64,000 nt of DNA from Edaphochlamys debaryana. Lineage: Eukaryota > Chlorophyta > Chlorophyceae > Chlamydomonadales. A program made the translations under genes and the position numbers. The notes under the pieces were generated by a model that had not been told where the DNA came from, did no database searches, and worked only from the letters and a program-made list of their open reading frames with translations. Every line of letters begins with the position of its first letter. Position 1 is the stretch's first letter. The DNA lies in the NCBI GenBank assembly GCA_016858145.1, contig JAEHOE010000007.1:1178001-1242000 (forward strand), in the 5' to 3' direction. Shown in pieces: positions 32,854-44,281 of the stretch.

Positions 32854-34811
32854 GCTGGTGATTGGTGGGGCGCTGGCGAGCGTGGGTGGGGTCTGGGGTG
32901 GGGTGGTGGGGAGCGGGGTCGGGCCTGGGCCGGTCGCAGCGGCGACGCGCGGCCGCAGCGGTGCGGGGAGGAAGCAGAGCTCTCCTCGGCGCACCCTCAG
33001 ATGGCTGCGCCAGCTTTCTTCAGGTCGATTGAGGGCTCTGCGCGAAGGCAACTGGTGCAGGATGGGGGGTGGGTAATGGAGACTGGAGAGGGGACACAGG
33101 ATTCGAGGATGGAACCTGCAGAATGGGGGTGTCACCAGCAACAGGGAGGCTGAAATGGGGCGGTGCAGTCGAGCTTACATGGGACTTACCGCAGTGGTCT
33201 TGAGGGTTCTATGCTCGCAGGGGCCGTGCAGCGTAGTCCGGACGACGAAGGGGGATGCAGTTGAACGCAACTAGGCTGTGCGCAACGCAACAGAAAGAGG
33301 GAGAGGCAGAGCGACATGCAAGAACAAGCGACCGCACGGGGGATCCTAGGGATGCGTGAGCCAATGGTTATGCTTGTAACAGCCGGTAGACCGCGCACCG
33401 CGGGTGAAGAGACAGGGTTGAGGGTCGGAGCAGGCCGGGTAGCGAACCGGGGCCTGCGTGCAGCAGCGGTCGGGCCATGCGGTGCACTGGCTCCTTGACT
33501 GGCTCATCATAACTCATTGCTCTTCGGGCCGGCCCACGGGCTGTGTACGGCAACAGCCCACGCGGGGGACTGAGAAACGGGGATGGAGTTGCGCGGGGCC
33601 AGCAAAGTGCAATCCCAGCCTACAACATCTCGGGGGAACTTGCTAACCAGCCGCAGCTTCGTCATGTGCGCGTCAGTACTGCGGCACGCTCAATTATCTG
33701 GTCGTGAAGATGCCGCGGCATCAAGGCTCGATCACTTACGGAACTCATCAGCGTGCAGCGCTACGCAGATACTGCCTCAAGCACGACACCGGGCGCAGCC
33801 AGGCCTCGAGACAAAGTCAGGCCACACTGCTATCGGCCATCCGGCGGACCTCTCCCCCAGCAGACAGCCTTGTACTTGGACCCTGCTCTCCCTCATTGTA
33901 GGTAGCCCACTCTCGACACTAACCCTCAGCACCAATCACACCTCGACCGCTCCGCTGTCGCACTCGGCACGCCCTGCACTTCCTAGCTCCCTCACGTGCG
34001 GCGATGCTGGCCAGCACAACCCTCATTGTGCCCCCTGCACGTTGCTCTGAACCACTCCGCTGCCCCACGCTTAGAATCTCAACGCTGCTCACCTGCGCTA
34101 CCACTCGACACACGGCACACACACAACGCTCCCTCGGCTCAAGCGAGCAGCCACTCACACGCCGCAAATGAGACTCTAACGCCAGACCCGACACACCACA
34201 CACATGAAGCCCACTTGCCATACACATAATGACACTGAAACTCACTGCTGAGTTCACCACACTGCGCTCACGTCGTGGCTTGCACTCCACGTACCGGTAA
34301 CTGTAACCCACCGAAGCCAAGAACCCGAGCAGGGCCGCGCCTGAGAGCTCACGCCCCTCACCAGCCGCACAGGCGCCCCGCACCCGCCACTTCGCACACA
34401 CGGCGGCCCCCACATAAACAGCGCAAGGAGCCCGAACCCATGCACCGGACCGCCCAGCTCACGGCTACGGCTTCTGGCGGCCGCGTGCGACCTTCTTGAC
34501 ACATGACAGACACATTACTATCTTTGATGAGAGGTCACTCACAGAGGAATAAGAGTTTGCTTGATGCGCTGCCCGCTGGTGACCACAGCTGGTGCTTCCA
34601 GACCCAGCCAACTCTGCTGGAGCTCTCATACTGCATTCCTTCAGACAGAGGCTATCTACGGTACACATGCGAGGCCAGCAGCCGGCCACGGGGAACCACT
34701 GTCCCCGCAGGCGGGTGGCATGCTGAGAGAGCGCCAGGCAGAGGTCTCACAGGACGCACACGGCCACCTCAGTCTGAGAGCCCATGCACGCAACAAGATC
34801 TGGTGCGCCCT
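32854..34811. other. Convergent 3' intergenic region
   Basis: Both flanking genes end here (DUF3082-like on plus, transporter on minus). No reading frame has coding character plus splice sites. A plus-strand TGTAA at 33375 fits the first gene. No minus-strand TGTAA is visible for the transporter. The right half (33500-34800) is less GC-rich, as expected of non-coding DNA here. Confidence 0.5.
33375..33379 (+). terminator. Candidate TGTAA poly(A) signal, DUF3082-like gene
   Basis: TGTAA lies 522 bp after the stop codon of the DUF3082-like gene and is the first such motif downstream, implying a 3' UTR of about 540 bp. Confidence 0.5.
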
Positions 34812-37800
34812 TTACTTGAGCGGAACGTCGTCATGGAGAATGAACTCGATGCCGATAGCCCCAAGGATCTGCGCGAGGGTCAGGTTTATGGGCCCGCATG
34901 TTATGCACTTCGAGTTGTCAGCAGAGCCTCGGTTTCATCCCGCCCCGGAAACCAGCACGTACGCACCTTGATCCACAGGATGAGCAGAGGCGTCATGAAG
35001 AGCGATCCGATGATGTTGCTCATAGTGACCATCTCCACGCCACGGCCGTACTGTACGGCGAGTACGAAGCTCATGGCGGCGGCGGGCGACAGCGTCAGCA
35101 CCGTCAGCGCCGCCACGGCTTGGCCCGTGAGCCCCACGGCCAGGGCGCAGCCAACCATGAGGAACGGCAGTACGGTGATCTTGAGCAGCATCATTACGAC
35201 AAGCTGTGGCCATACGGCACGTATGACAACGGAAAGGGGCCAAGGGAGAGCAAAGGTCAGCTCGCAAGCGTAGGTGAGCCCGTGCACGGGTGCAGGAAAA
35301 TTGTCTCGCTGTTGCATGCCAGTCAGGCCCCGTGGAAGCCGCACGGGTCCATGCCGCGAGCACGCCATGGCCGCACCTTAGTCAGCTCGCCCTGGGGGAG
35401 CAGCCGCTTGCCGTACATCTGCGAAGACGGCGTGCGAGACAAAACGCGTCAAGGCCGACCCCCCTTTCGCCATATGAGGAAGCATCGACCCTGGACCTCC
35501 CCCTCGCGCCACCCTCAACCCCTTCCCCCGTCGGCAGCCCGCGGCTCACCCACGCCCCGTTGCTGAAGAGCGACAGGGGCACCACGAGGCCCACGATCCA
35601 CTGCAAGACGCGACGGGGGGGAGCGGGGCAGAGTTACAGCAACGTCTCAGACTAGAATCCCAACGCCCCGACGCGCTAGACAGCCGCTGAGTCGCACCAC
35701 CCCACCGTCCTCGGCACCACAGGCTGTCGCCGCACCCCCTTGCCACCCCCACCCCGCCCCCCGCCCCACCTGCAGCGTCCCCGCCACCCAGCCCAGCTCG
35801 GGGCGGTACTGCGGCGCCACGGGGTCCAGGAACACGCGCAGGCCCGAGGCAGAGAGCGCCACGGAGGCGAACAGGGACCAGGTCATGGGGCTCTGGGGGG
35901 TGGGGGTGGGCAGTCAAGGTGGCAGTCGTTGAGGATTGGTTGGGGACTAGTTGTGGGTTGGGAGGGTTCGGAGTCTGCGGTCTGGGTGGGGTGTCATGGG
36001 CCAGACCCGAACACGCGACCAAGCCCTCAACGCTGCTTCCGGACTCTGCCACCTCGCTCCGGCTCCTGCCTCCTGCCTCGTGGCCCAACACCCCACACCG
36101 CGTGCAACCCCGCCTCGCCTTGCCGTGCCCCAACACCCGGTATCAGCCTACAAGCCTGCAACCCCGCCTCGCCTTGCCCAGGATGCCCAGGATGTGCCAC
36201 AGCTGCGGGTGGCCCCTCACGAAGGCCGCCGCCGCCCCCGCCAGCCCGCCGTGCCGTGCCAGCGCCTGCTGCGTCGCCTCGCGGACCAGCTTCCGGTCAG
36301 CTGCCGCCGCCGCCGCCGTACCTCCGCCGCCGGCAGCGTAACCGCCGCTGGTGGGCGCGTCGGCGCCGGCGGCCGCCAGTGTGTCTGGGGAGTCGTGGAG
36401 GGAGGTGGATTCGCGGAGCAGGGACGCGGCCCAGCCGTACGCATCCGAGAAGGCGGTGGTGGTGGGCTGCCGGGAGTCGTACAGGCGAGCGCTGCGATCT
36501 GGGTCGGGCAGCAGGCGGCGGGCGGCCTCGCCCTGGCAGGGGAAACGTAGGGAAGGGGGATAAGGGCTGCGTGCTTGAGCGAGGATAGCCTGTGCGCGAG
36601 GCGAGGGCAGTCAGCTGGCCCTGTCACAGCAACATATGGGAGCCCCAAGCATGACAGGTGGTTGCAGCGTTTTTGTGAGGGTTGTGGCAGGTGCCCTTGC
36701 GGCGCTGCCCAACCGTGGTGGTGGCACGCACCTTACGGCCGCTCCGCCGACTGCGGTCCTTCCGGTCGCCGCCTCCGCCTCCGCCACCGCCGGCCCTGAC
36801 GCCGCCGCCGAGCGTCACGCCCGCCGCCGCCGCCATGAGCAGCACCTCGAGCTCCTGCGCCTCCCGCCGCCGCCGCCGCTCCTCCGCCGCCGCCTCGCGG
36901 GCCTGCTGCTGCCGGCGCCGCCCCTCCGCCTCCCCGCCAGAGCGCGGCAGTCCCACGGACCGAGCCCGCAGCTGCGCCGCCGCCGCCGCCACGCCCCCCT
37001 GACCGGCATCCCGGACCGGCGGCGACAGGGCCGCCGGGGCCAGGCCTGGCATAGTCGTGGCCAGCGGCCGGCCACGATAGGGCATGATGGGACCACTGGT
37101 CCACGCGCGTTCCGCGTCCGGGCCGTCCGACGTGCCGCTGGTGGGGGCGGCTGCGGAGCTGGGCAGCGTGGGGCCGCTGGTGGGGAACGTGACGGCCGAG
37201 TCAACGGTCGGCAGCGCGCCGCGTCCGAAGCTGAAGATGGGGGCCGGGGCCGAGTCCGTGCGGTGCCCGAGCAGGGGCGCCGAGGGCGCCGGGGCCGGGG
37301 CTGGGTGTGGGTGGGGCGGGGGCTGCGGGGAAGGGGCGGGGGCGGGGGAGCCGGGGGCGTGGAGGTACAGGGGCCCGGACGAGGACGGCGGCACGACGGG
37401 CTGACGGCTGAGCGTGATTGCGGTTGGGAGGAGCGGCGGCTCGGCGGTTGAGCCGTTGCCGGTGGCGGTTGCGGTGGTTGTGGTGCCGAGGAGGCGGTTG
37501 TCGCCGGCGGCGGCGGCGCTCGAGCCTTCCAGGGCCTCAGGGATGGGTCCCAGTCCCAGGGATGAGCAGGAGGTGGGGGCCGTGGCGGGGGCCGCACCCC
37601 AGGAGGGCGGCGGCATGGCTCCCGAAGCCGAGGCCGCGGGCGACAGGTAGGCGGGCGAGCCGGGCGTGCCGGGGGACGGAGCCCGCAGCGGCGACCCGGC
37701 AGCGGCGGCGAAAGGCGAGGGGCCAGGCGGCGGCGCCGCCGCGGGGCCGGCGGTGGCCTCGCCGGAGCGTCTGGAGGTGGCGGCGGAGCCTCCCCTGGCC

Positions 37801-40800
37801 CCGGCTCCGCTGGGCGCGTCGCTGCTGTAGCGGGGTGGGTTGGGCGACAGCGGCGATGGAAGGCTGGGGGCGGTGGCGGTGGCGGTGGCGGCGAGCAGGG
37901 CGCGGCGGCGGGCGGGGTCGGCGCTGGCGGCGGCGGCAGTGGCGGCGGCGGCGGCGGAGGTGAAGGTGCGCGCGGCGCGTGCGAGCTGGTCGGCGGTGCC
38001 GCCGGAGATGGCGTGCGTCATCGCAAACTCCAGGTCCTGTGGGAACGGGGCCGGGGCCGGGGAGTGGGGCATCAGTAGAGGGTGAGCATTACGGGGTTAT
38101 TGGGATACCGGTATGGAGCCTGCTTCCTTGTGACGCCAGTGGTCCAATGCCCATGCATCCTGCTGAGTGTCGAGCCTGGTGCAACTTGCTGAAGCCAGCC
38201 TGCCAAGGTTTGGACCCCAGAGCTGGTACGGGTAACTGCATGCTCACGGCCCCAGCGCCCACGCGCCTCCGCCCCCGCCACCTCACCTTGTAGCTCGTAG
38301 CCAGCCCCGTAGCCGTCGACCGCTTCCTCGCCCCAAGCGCCGCGCTCCCTGCCCGGCTCGCCCCGGCCACCACGCCACCTGCAGCCCCGCCCCCGCCCCC
38401 GCCGATCCCCTCCCCACCAGCCCCGCCTCCGCCGGGAGCGGCGGCACCGCCAGCGCGCGTGCTCGCGTCTCCCGCCGACCCCATAGCGACGACGTCCCAG
38501 GACATGCCCGGAGGGAGTTGCGCCGACCCTGCCGCGGCGACACGGTCAAACACGGCAGCCAGAAGCGAACCCGCCCGGCTGGCCCCGGCGGCCGTCGTGG
38601 TTGCGGCTCCCGTGGCGGCAGTGGTGAGCCCGCCGCCGCCTCCGCCGCCACCGCCGCCGCTGGGGAAGGGCGGCGGAAGGCTCTGCCGCTGCGCCGACGG
38701 CGCCCCCCGGCCCCGGAGCGAGAGCGCCGACGACGGCGCCGGCGCCGGCGTCATGGAGGCGGCCGGGGTGGCGGCGGCGGAGGGCGGCGGCGCGGCAGGC
38801 CCCAGTGGCGCCGGCCAGCCGGCGGCGGCCGAGGCAGAGAAGGGCGACGCGATGGGCCCCGGCCCCGCAGCGGTCCAGTCGCCGCCGCCGCCAGCACCGT
38901 TGGTGACGGCAGCGCTTGCCCCGACCGACGTCGGTAGCGGCTGCGAGGGCGGCTGGTAGGTTCCCTGACGGGAGATGTCGATTGGATGAGCCCTTGCCGC
39001 ATCCAGGGAGGGCCGCTGAGACTGGGGCTGCGAGGTGCCGCGAGACTCGAACGAAGGCCGCTGGGAGTTGGGCCGTGGGGTAGCCGCCGCGGCCTCGAGG
39101 GACGGGCGCAGGGATTGGTGTGGGGAGGACGCGGGGGAGGGGCGCTCGTGACGCCCGGTGGGCGGCCGTTGGGGGTAGGGCAGGGACGGCGCCGAGGACG
39201 GCGGCAGCGGCAGCAGCAGCGGCGGGTCGATGCGCGGTCGCGGGTCGGGCGGCACGGTCTGTGGCAGCAGCGGCGGCACAGGCCTGCACAGCGTGCGGAC
39301 AAAGCGGTGGCGGTTGGGTGCGCAGGGCAGAAGTTTAAGTGGGGAAACGACCTGTGAACCTCCCCCTCCCCCCGTACGTCTTTCACACCCACGGACCCCT
39401 CCCTCGTCAGCCCCTCCCCTTCGCTGTCTCCCGACTGCCCTTTCCCTCCCTCCTCTGCCCCTCCCGCTGTCCCGCACCTCTCTCCCCAGGTGGAGCGCTC
39501 CACGCCTGCCGGCCCCACGCCGCCTCCGCCCTCCGCAAAGGTCCCGGCACGCGACGGCGGCGTGCCCGTGCCGCCGTGGACCGTGGGCGTGGAGGTTCCA
39601 CCCGCTGTGGTGGATCGAGCCAACGCCATGGGCCGAAGCTCCACCTCGCCCCCGCTCACGCCACCGGGCCCGCCCCGCGCGCCCAGCTCCGCTCGAGTTG
39701 ATGCACGCGTCGGTGCTCCCAGGGTCGCACCCGCGCCGTCGGCGTCCGGGGCGGCGGTGGCAGCGGCGGCGGCTGCAGCTGACGCCAGGCCGTAGAAGGA
39801 GATCTCGCCGTCATCCCTCCGCTGCGGCGGCTCGGCAAAGACCGATCTGTCCATCTCGGCCCCGGGCAACGGCCCCAGGAGCTCGCCCTCCTCGTCCCCG
39901 TTCACACCATCCGGCCCGCTACCCTCGCAACCCCCGGCGGCCTTGGCGTCCGCCTCCGCCGCCGCGGCGGCGGTTGCGGCCGCCTCGATGTCCGCCGCGG
40001 CGGTGGCGGCTGCCTCGTCCACGTGCTGCTGCACGGCCCACTTCTCCCACTCGAACGCGACCAGGGAGAAGGGGAAGATGAAGAGAAAGAAGGCGATGCC
40101 CTGCGCAAGCAAAGACCACACGAGGAGGGTGGTCGGAGCGCAAGAACACGCACGGGGGAGTTGGGCCCAGGCAGACCAAGCCGTGCTACATGGCGGCCTG
40201 GCGGGAGCCTGGCAGGACACACAGAGACTCTTCTGCGGGGCGCACTCGACAGCGGCGATCCCAACCCCAGCCTCCGAGACCCCGCCCGTACAGTGTACGG
40301 TGTACGGCACCCACCACCAGGAGGGACAGCACGCCCCATGCGGTGCCCAGTGTGGCGTTGAGCGCCAGCAGCCCCACTATGCCGTAGTTGTCCATCAGCA
40401 GCATCTGGGAATTGGGAATTGAAGGGCCGACAGCGAGATCGGGATGAGGCGTCAAGTCACTTCAAGTGCGCTCGGTTGGATAAAGCAACACCGGCAGAGC
40501 CACCACCAGCACGTGGCGACGAGGCCCGCCCTCACAGCCTGTTGGCAGCCGAGCACGCCAGTGGGGGCCTCCCGCGACTGGCATCCAGCGCCATCCCTAA
40601 GGTCCGTGCCAGTCGCACCCTCGCCTCCCTCCCACCATGTTGACCACCGCCGCCTCCCCCGCGTCCTTGCGAATCCAGCCGTAAAGAACCACGAAAGCCT
40701 GCACCCGTCACATCGCGAGCGGGGCAACGGGAGGCAAAACAGGTAAGGTGTTGGTGCTCTGCATGCGACTGGCGGCTGAGTCCACTGCTCGAAAGGCACC

Positions 40801-41904
40801 GTCCCAGCCGACCCACATCGCCACGAGCCCGGCAAAAAGGCCCGCGGGGCCCCGGGCGTCCTGCATATCCCCGCAAGCCTGCACGGCCGCTGTCAGGCAG
40901 CACGCCCCGCACGTTTCCCCGTATCCGTTCATGCTCGCATCGCATCAACCCACATCGCAAGCCTGCACTCGCGCGCCCTGCCTACCTGTGTTATCGTGAC
41001 CCACAGCTGGAAGGCCGCATACGACCTGGTCGCAAGGGGGGACGCCGCCATTGAGGTCAGAGGCCACAAACTTAAGGCCAGGAGTACAACGAGCCAAACG
41101 AGCCTCCCGGGCCTCACAAGGGTCAGCGACTCCTCCCGGCCCCAGCCCTGCGCCTGCTGCCCTCCCCACGCGCCCCCGGCCCTCGATCCCCCCTCACTTC
41201 CAAACCTCCAGATCCTGTAGGTCCAGGCGAATGCCCATGAGGTACAGATTGAAGCACGGCATCACCAGCCTGCCGGCAGGGAATGGAGGGGGTAGAGGGG
41301 AGTAACGTGCGCCAGGCATTTGGGCGTCGCACAGGTTCCTAGGAGCTGGCGCCAAGCGCCGGCCTATGCTGAAGGGCACAGGCGCACGGGTCCTGCGGGT
41401 GACTGACACCAACGTGCTCAAGGCCCGAGGCCATGCGGGAGTACACGCAAGCCAAGGGGCCCGGAGCGTGGGGGCCTGAGCCCTGCTGCCACGCACCAGA
41501 GCACCAGCATGTTGGCCTGCGGCAGGAACTTGGCCTGCTCCAGGATGCGGAAGCGGGCGAAGAACCAGCCGATGCCCATGAGCAGCATGACCTGGATGCC
41601 TGGGGGAGGACAGGTGGTGAGCGGGGCCGATGGCGGGAAGGCGTGGGCGGGCAGCGTGGGAGGGCGTGGCCCGCGGGCGCACGGCTGTGCCGCCACGCCA
41701 GACGCAGCAGGGCCACAGGAAGAGGGCTTCCCCCCAGCAAGACCAGAGCAGTGACACGCTCGTGATAGACTATGTTGGAGAACAGCCGTCCCAGGTGACC
41801 GGCGAACGCCTGGCGACGCAGCCGATGGTACCATCCTCGATTGTAGAGGCCCTGTCTCCAGCCCCACGCTTACCAACATTCGTAACGGCCTGATATACCC
41901 ACAT
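34812..41904 (-). CDS. Auxin-efflux-carrier (AEC) family transporter with giant loop, 15 exons, ~1,423 aa
   Basis: Predicted membrane transporter of the AEC/PIN-like family (PF03547 type); substrate unknown. Exons 5'-3': 41904-41874, 41599-41497, 41269-41198, 41103-40986, 40698-40636, 40404-40315, 40100-39478, 39283-38287, 38036-36732, 36532-36173, 35892-35770, 35600-35550, 35418-35377, 35203-34967, 34868-34812, all in frame. N-terminal membrane half ~1-180: MWVYQAVTNVGIQVMLLMGI, LVMPCFNLYLMGIRL, GIVGLLALNATLGTAWGVL, GIAFFLFIFPFSLVAF. The loop ~180-1240 is Ala/Pro/Ser/Gly-rich with a Glu/Arg-rich helix (REAAAEERRRRREAQELEVLL). C-terminal half: HPQLWHILGILGK, WIVGLVVPLSLFSNGAW, VLPFLMVGCALAVGL, LSPAAAMSFVLAVQYGRG, IIGSLFMTPLLILWIK. 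The exon 10 donor is GC (AAG/GCGAGG); exon 4 uses a GAG acceptor chosen by frame. Plant PIN loops are a few hundred residues, so this one is extreme. Confidence 0.8.
36108..36177 (-). repeat. Duplicated exon 3' edge and donor, transporter exon 10
   Basis: GCAACCCCGCCTCGCCTTGCC (plus strand) occurs near 36107 and again near 36157, 50 bp apart. On the minus strand it is the exon 10 end GGCAAG followed by the GC donor GCGAGGCGGGG, so a second, identical GC donor lies inside the intron. Confidence 0.7.
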
Positions 41905-42929
41905 CTGTCCCCGTGCTGCTGGGAAAGAGCGCTTCTAGGGCCTAGCGCCGAACCAGCCGGACTCGCTTATGTTCGCCAGCCTGAATCGCTTGCTATTCAT
42001 CTAATGCACACGTGTGACGCTCAATCGTTTACACAATAGTTGGACTGCGTCCTGCGCCGGCTGGGGTCGACGACCTTGGCATATGCCCGGGGTCAGACCA
42101 TTTGCAGCTGTGCGAGCGGACGGTATTCAGTAAATAGAAGCAGCGGATGACAGGGGGCGGGGAAGGGGGGAGGGCGAGAGAGTGGGGCTGGGCACGAGGG
42201 TCGACGGATCGCGTACCACCGACAGCTCGTGCCGTCTCGAGCGGCCTGGCGCAATCCCCCCAGCTGCCAGGCCCTTCCCTACCCCATGGCAGACGTCTCC
42301 CAGCCAATATTCCTTGTGAGTCAGCTGTGGTCTGAACGGGGAGAGACGCAGGCCCCTGCCCCTGCCCCTGCCCGCCTGCCGCCCTCCCCTCGGACTTCGG
42401 CGGACTCAGGCCCTCTCTGGCGGGGGCTGGCTGAGCCCGGCTTAGCTCAGGCAGGCGGAGGCCTAAAGCTGTGCTACACCCCATAGCTGTTTGTATCCGC
42501 CAATGAGGCACAAGGTAAGAATAGGACGTGAGGCGGGTGCCCGCCAGCGCCAGGCCAGCATGGAGCGCGGAAGGCACGGAGCGAGCACGCGGAGGGGCGC
42601 GGGACGGGGGCCAAAATGCCACCTGCACGCAAGCCGCAACTTGTCCACGGTGGAAGCAGTGTTCAGCATGTACTATGGAAGGAGTTCCCGGCTCGCGACG
42701 GCACGCGGCGTGCGGCTGCACCGTGGCGTGCAACATGCGCGATCCCGCTCGGGGTTGTGTGGGGTCGATTTGCTCACCGCGCGACCATAATCCTTGCTGT
42801 GAGGCCTAAAAGACGATACTACATCGCTCTCTACCGCCCCGAACAACGTTTCGCGCGGCCTTCCGGCCCCACCGCGCCGCCCTACCTCAGGCCACGGCCG
42901 ATCTAGTGTGACGATTTACACATTCTGCA
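41905..42929. promoter_or_regulatory. Divergent promoter, AEC transporter / lipidated protein genes
   Basis: 1,025 bp lie between divergent start codons. I see no third gene. Shorter open frames on both strands lack splice support. No clear TATA box or repeated motif stands out. Confidence 0.4.
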
Positions 42930-44281
42930 ATGGGCAACGTCTGGAGTGAGCAGGGAGTCTGCGCGCCGGGAGTTGCGCTGGTCAGGCGCTGCATCAGCGC
43001 GCGCGGTTGACCTCGCCGCGCGTTCGCGTCCTCGCAGGTCTTTGTTGTCCGCCAACCGATGATCGCTACGAGCCGCTACTAGGCGACCAGGGCGCCGAGC
43101 GGGCTGGGGCGACGGCAGACCCGCACTCGGCGCCCAAACCAGCCGCTGCCGAGCGGGCCCCCAAGCCCGCGAGCGCGGTTGCGCCAGCCCCAGCCCCAGC
43201 TCCCGCCCCGGAGCCTGCCGCCGCCTCGGTTGCGGCTGCGGCTCCATCGCCGGCCAAGAGCCCAGCTCCGGCCGCCGCCGCCCCGGCGCCGGCTCCCGCA
43301 CCCTCACCAGCGCCCCCACCGGCCCCAGCTCCGGCCCCACCGGCCGCCCCCACGGCCTCGGCGCCTTCGCCGTCCCCAGCCGCGCCCCAAGCGCCGCCAG
43401 CTCCAGCGGTGCCCGCTGCCCCGCCGCCGCTCCCGCCGGTGGTGCCCCCGCCCTCGAGCGCCTCCTCCTCTAGCGCTAAGTCTCCTCAGCAGCTGCCCCG
43501 CACCTCCTCCCCGCAGCACCCCGCCGTTGTGCTGCCACGGACGTCCTCGCCCCAGCACCCGGCCGTGATCCTGGCCCCCGCCGCCACCTCGCCCGCCGCG
43601 CCGGAGACCCTCTCCGCCGCCAGCTCCGGCGACGGCGCCGCCGCCGCTGCCGCGGACGCCGCCGCGGGCGCCGCCGCAACGGCGGCGTTCAAGGCGGCGG
43701 CAGCGGCGGCCGGCGCGACGGAAGCGGCCAAGGAGGCGACGGCCGCTGTGGCCAAGGCATCGGAGACCGTGAAGGCCCCGGCAGCTGCGCCGGCCTCGGC
43801 GCCGGCCCAGGAGGCAGCCCCGGCCAAGACGGAGGCGGCCCCGGCAAAGGCGGCGCCGGCAAAGCCGGAGGTGGCAAAGCCAGCCACCAAGGCTGAGGCA
43901 GCTCCCGCTGCAGCGAAGCCCGCTCCGGCAGCCAGCCCCGCACCCACGCCCGCGCCCGCGCCGGCCAAGCCCGCACCCGCAGAGGCGGCGAAGCCAGCGG
44001 CCGTGCCGACAGCGCCGGCGCCGGCCACCGCCCACCCGGCGACGGCGGCGGCGCCCGCAGCGGCACCAGTTGCGGCGGCGGCACCGGCCTCCGCTGCAGC
44101 GACGGCGCCGGCTTCCGCTCCGGCTGCTGAGGCGGGAGAGGACGGCGATGAGGAGGGGGAGGGCGAGGACGAGCCTCTTGCTGCGAGCGCTGGCAGCGGG
44201 ACCAGCGGTGCGGGGGCCAAGAAGAGGCGCAACCGGGGGGGCAAGAAGAAGAAGGGCGGTGCGGGTCAGGCGGCCAAGTAA
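42930..44281 (+). CDS. Predicted N-myristoylated/palmitoylated Ala-Pro-rich protein, 2 exons, ~419 aa
   Basis: Family not recognised. Exon 1 (42930-42945) has only five codons plus one base; exon 2 is 43038-44281. The GTGAGC donor and CGCAG acceptor join in frame to give MGNVWSLCCPP. Gly2 with Ser6 fits the N-myristoylation rule and Cys8-Cys9 would be palmitoylated, a standard dual-acylation membrane anchor. DDRYEPLL follows (acidic dileucine-like). Residues ~50-390 are almost only Ala and Pro with spaced Lys/Glu, including AAP/APAPA runs and a duplicated RTSSPQHPAVV segment. An acidic run (GEDGDEEGEGEDE) and a polybasic tail (KKRRNRGGKKKKGG) close the protein, together suited to lining a membrane surface. 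A minus-strand open frame over the same DNA is a shadow. Without the tiny exon 1 no ATG exists for the long frame, which supports the model. Confidence 0.72.

Noticed and set aside
40986..41103. Alternative acceptor at the TTAAG inside transporter exon 4
   Set aside because: Also keeps frame but removes ten hydrophobic residues of a predicted membrane helix; the upstream GAG acceptor gives a complete helix.
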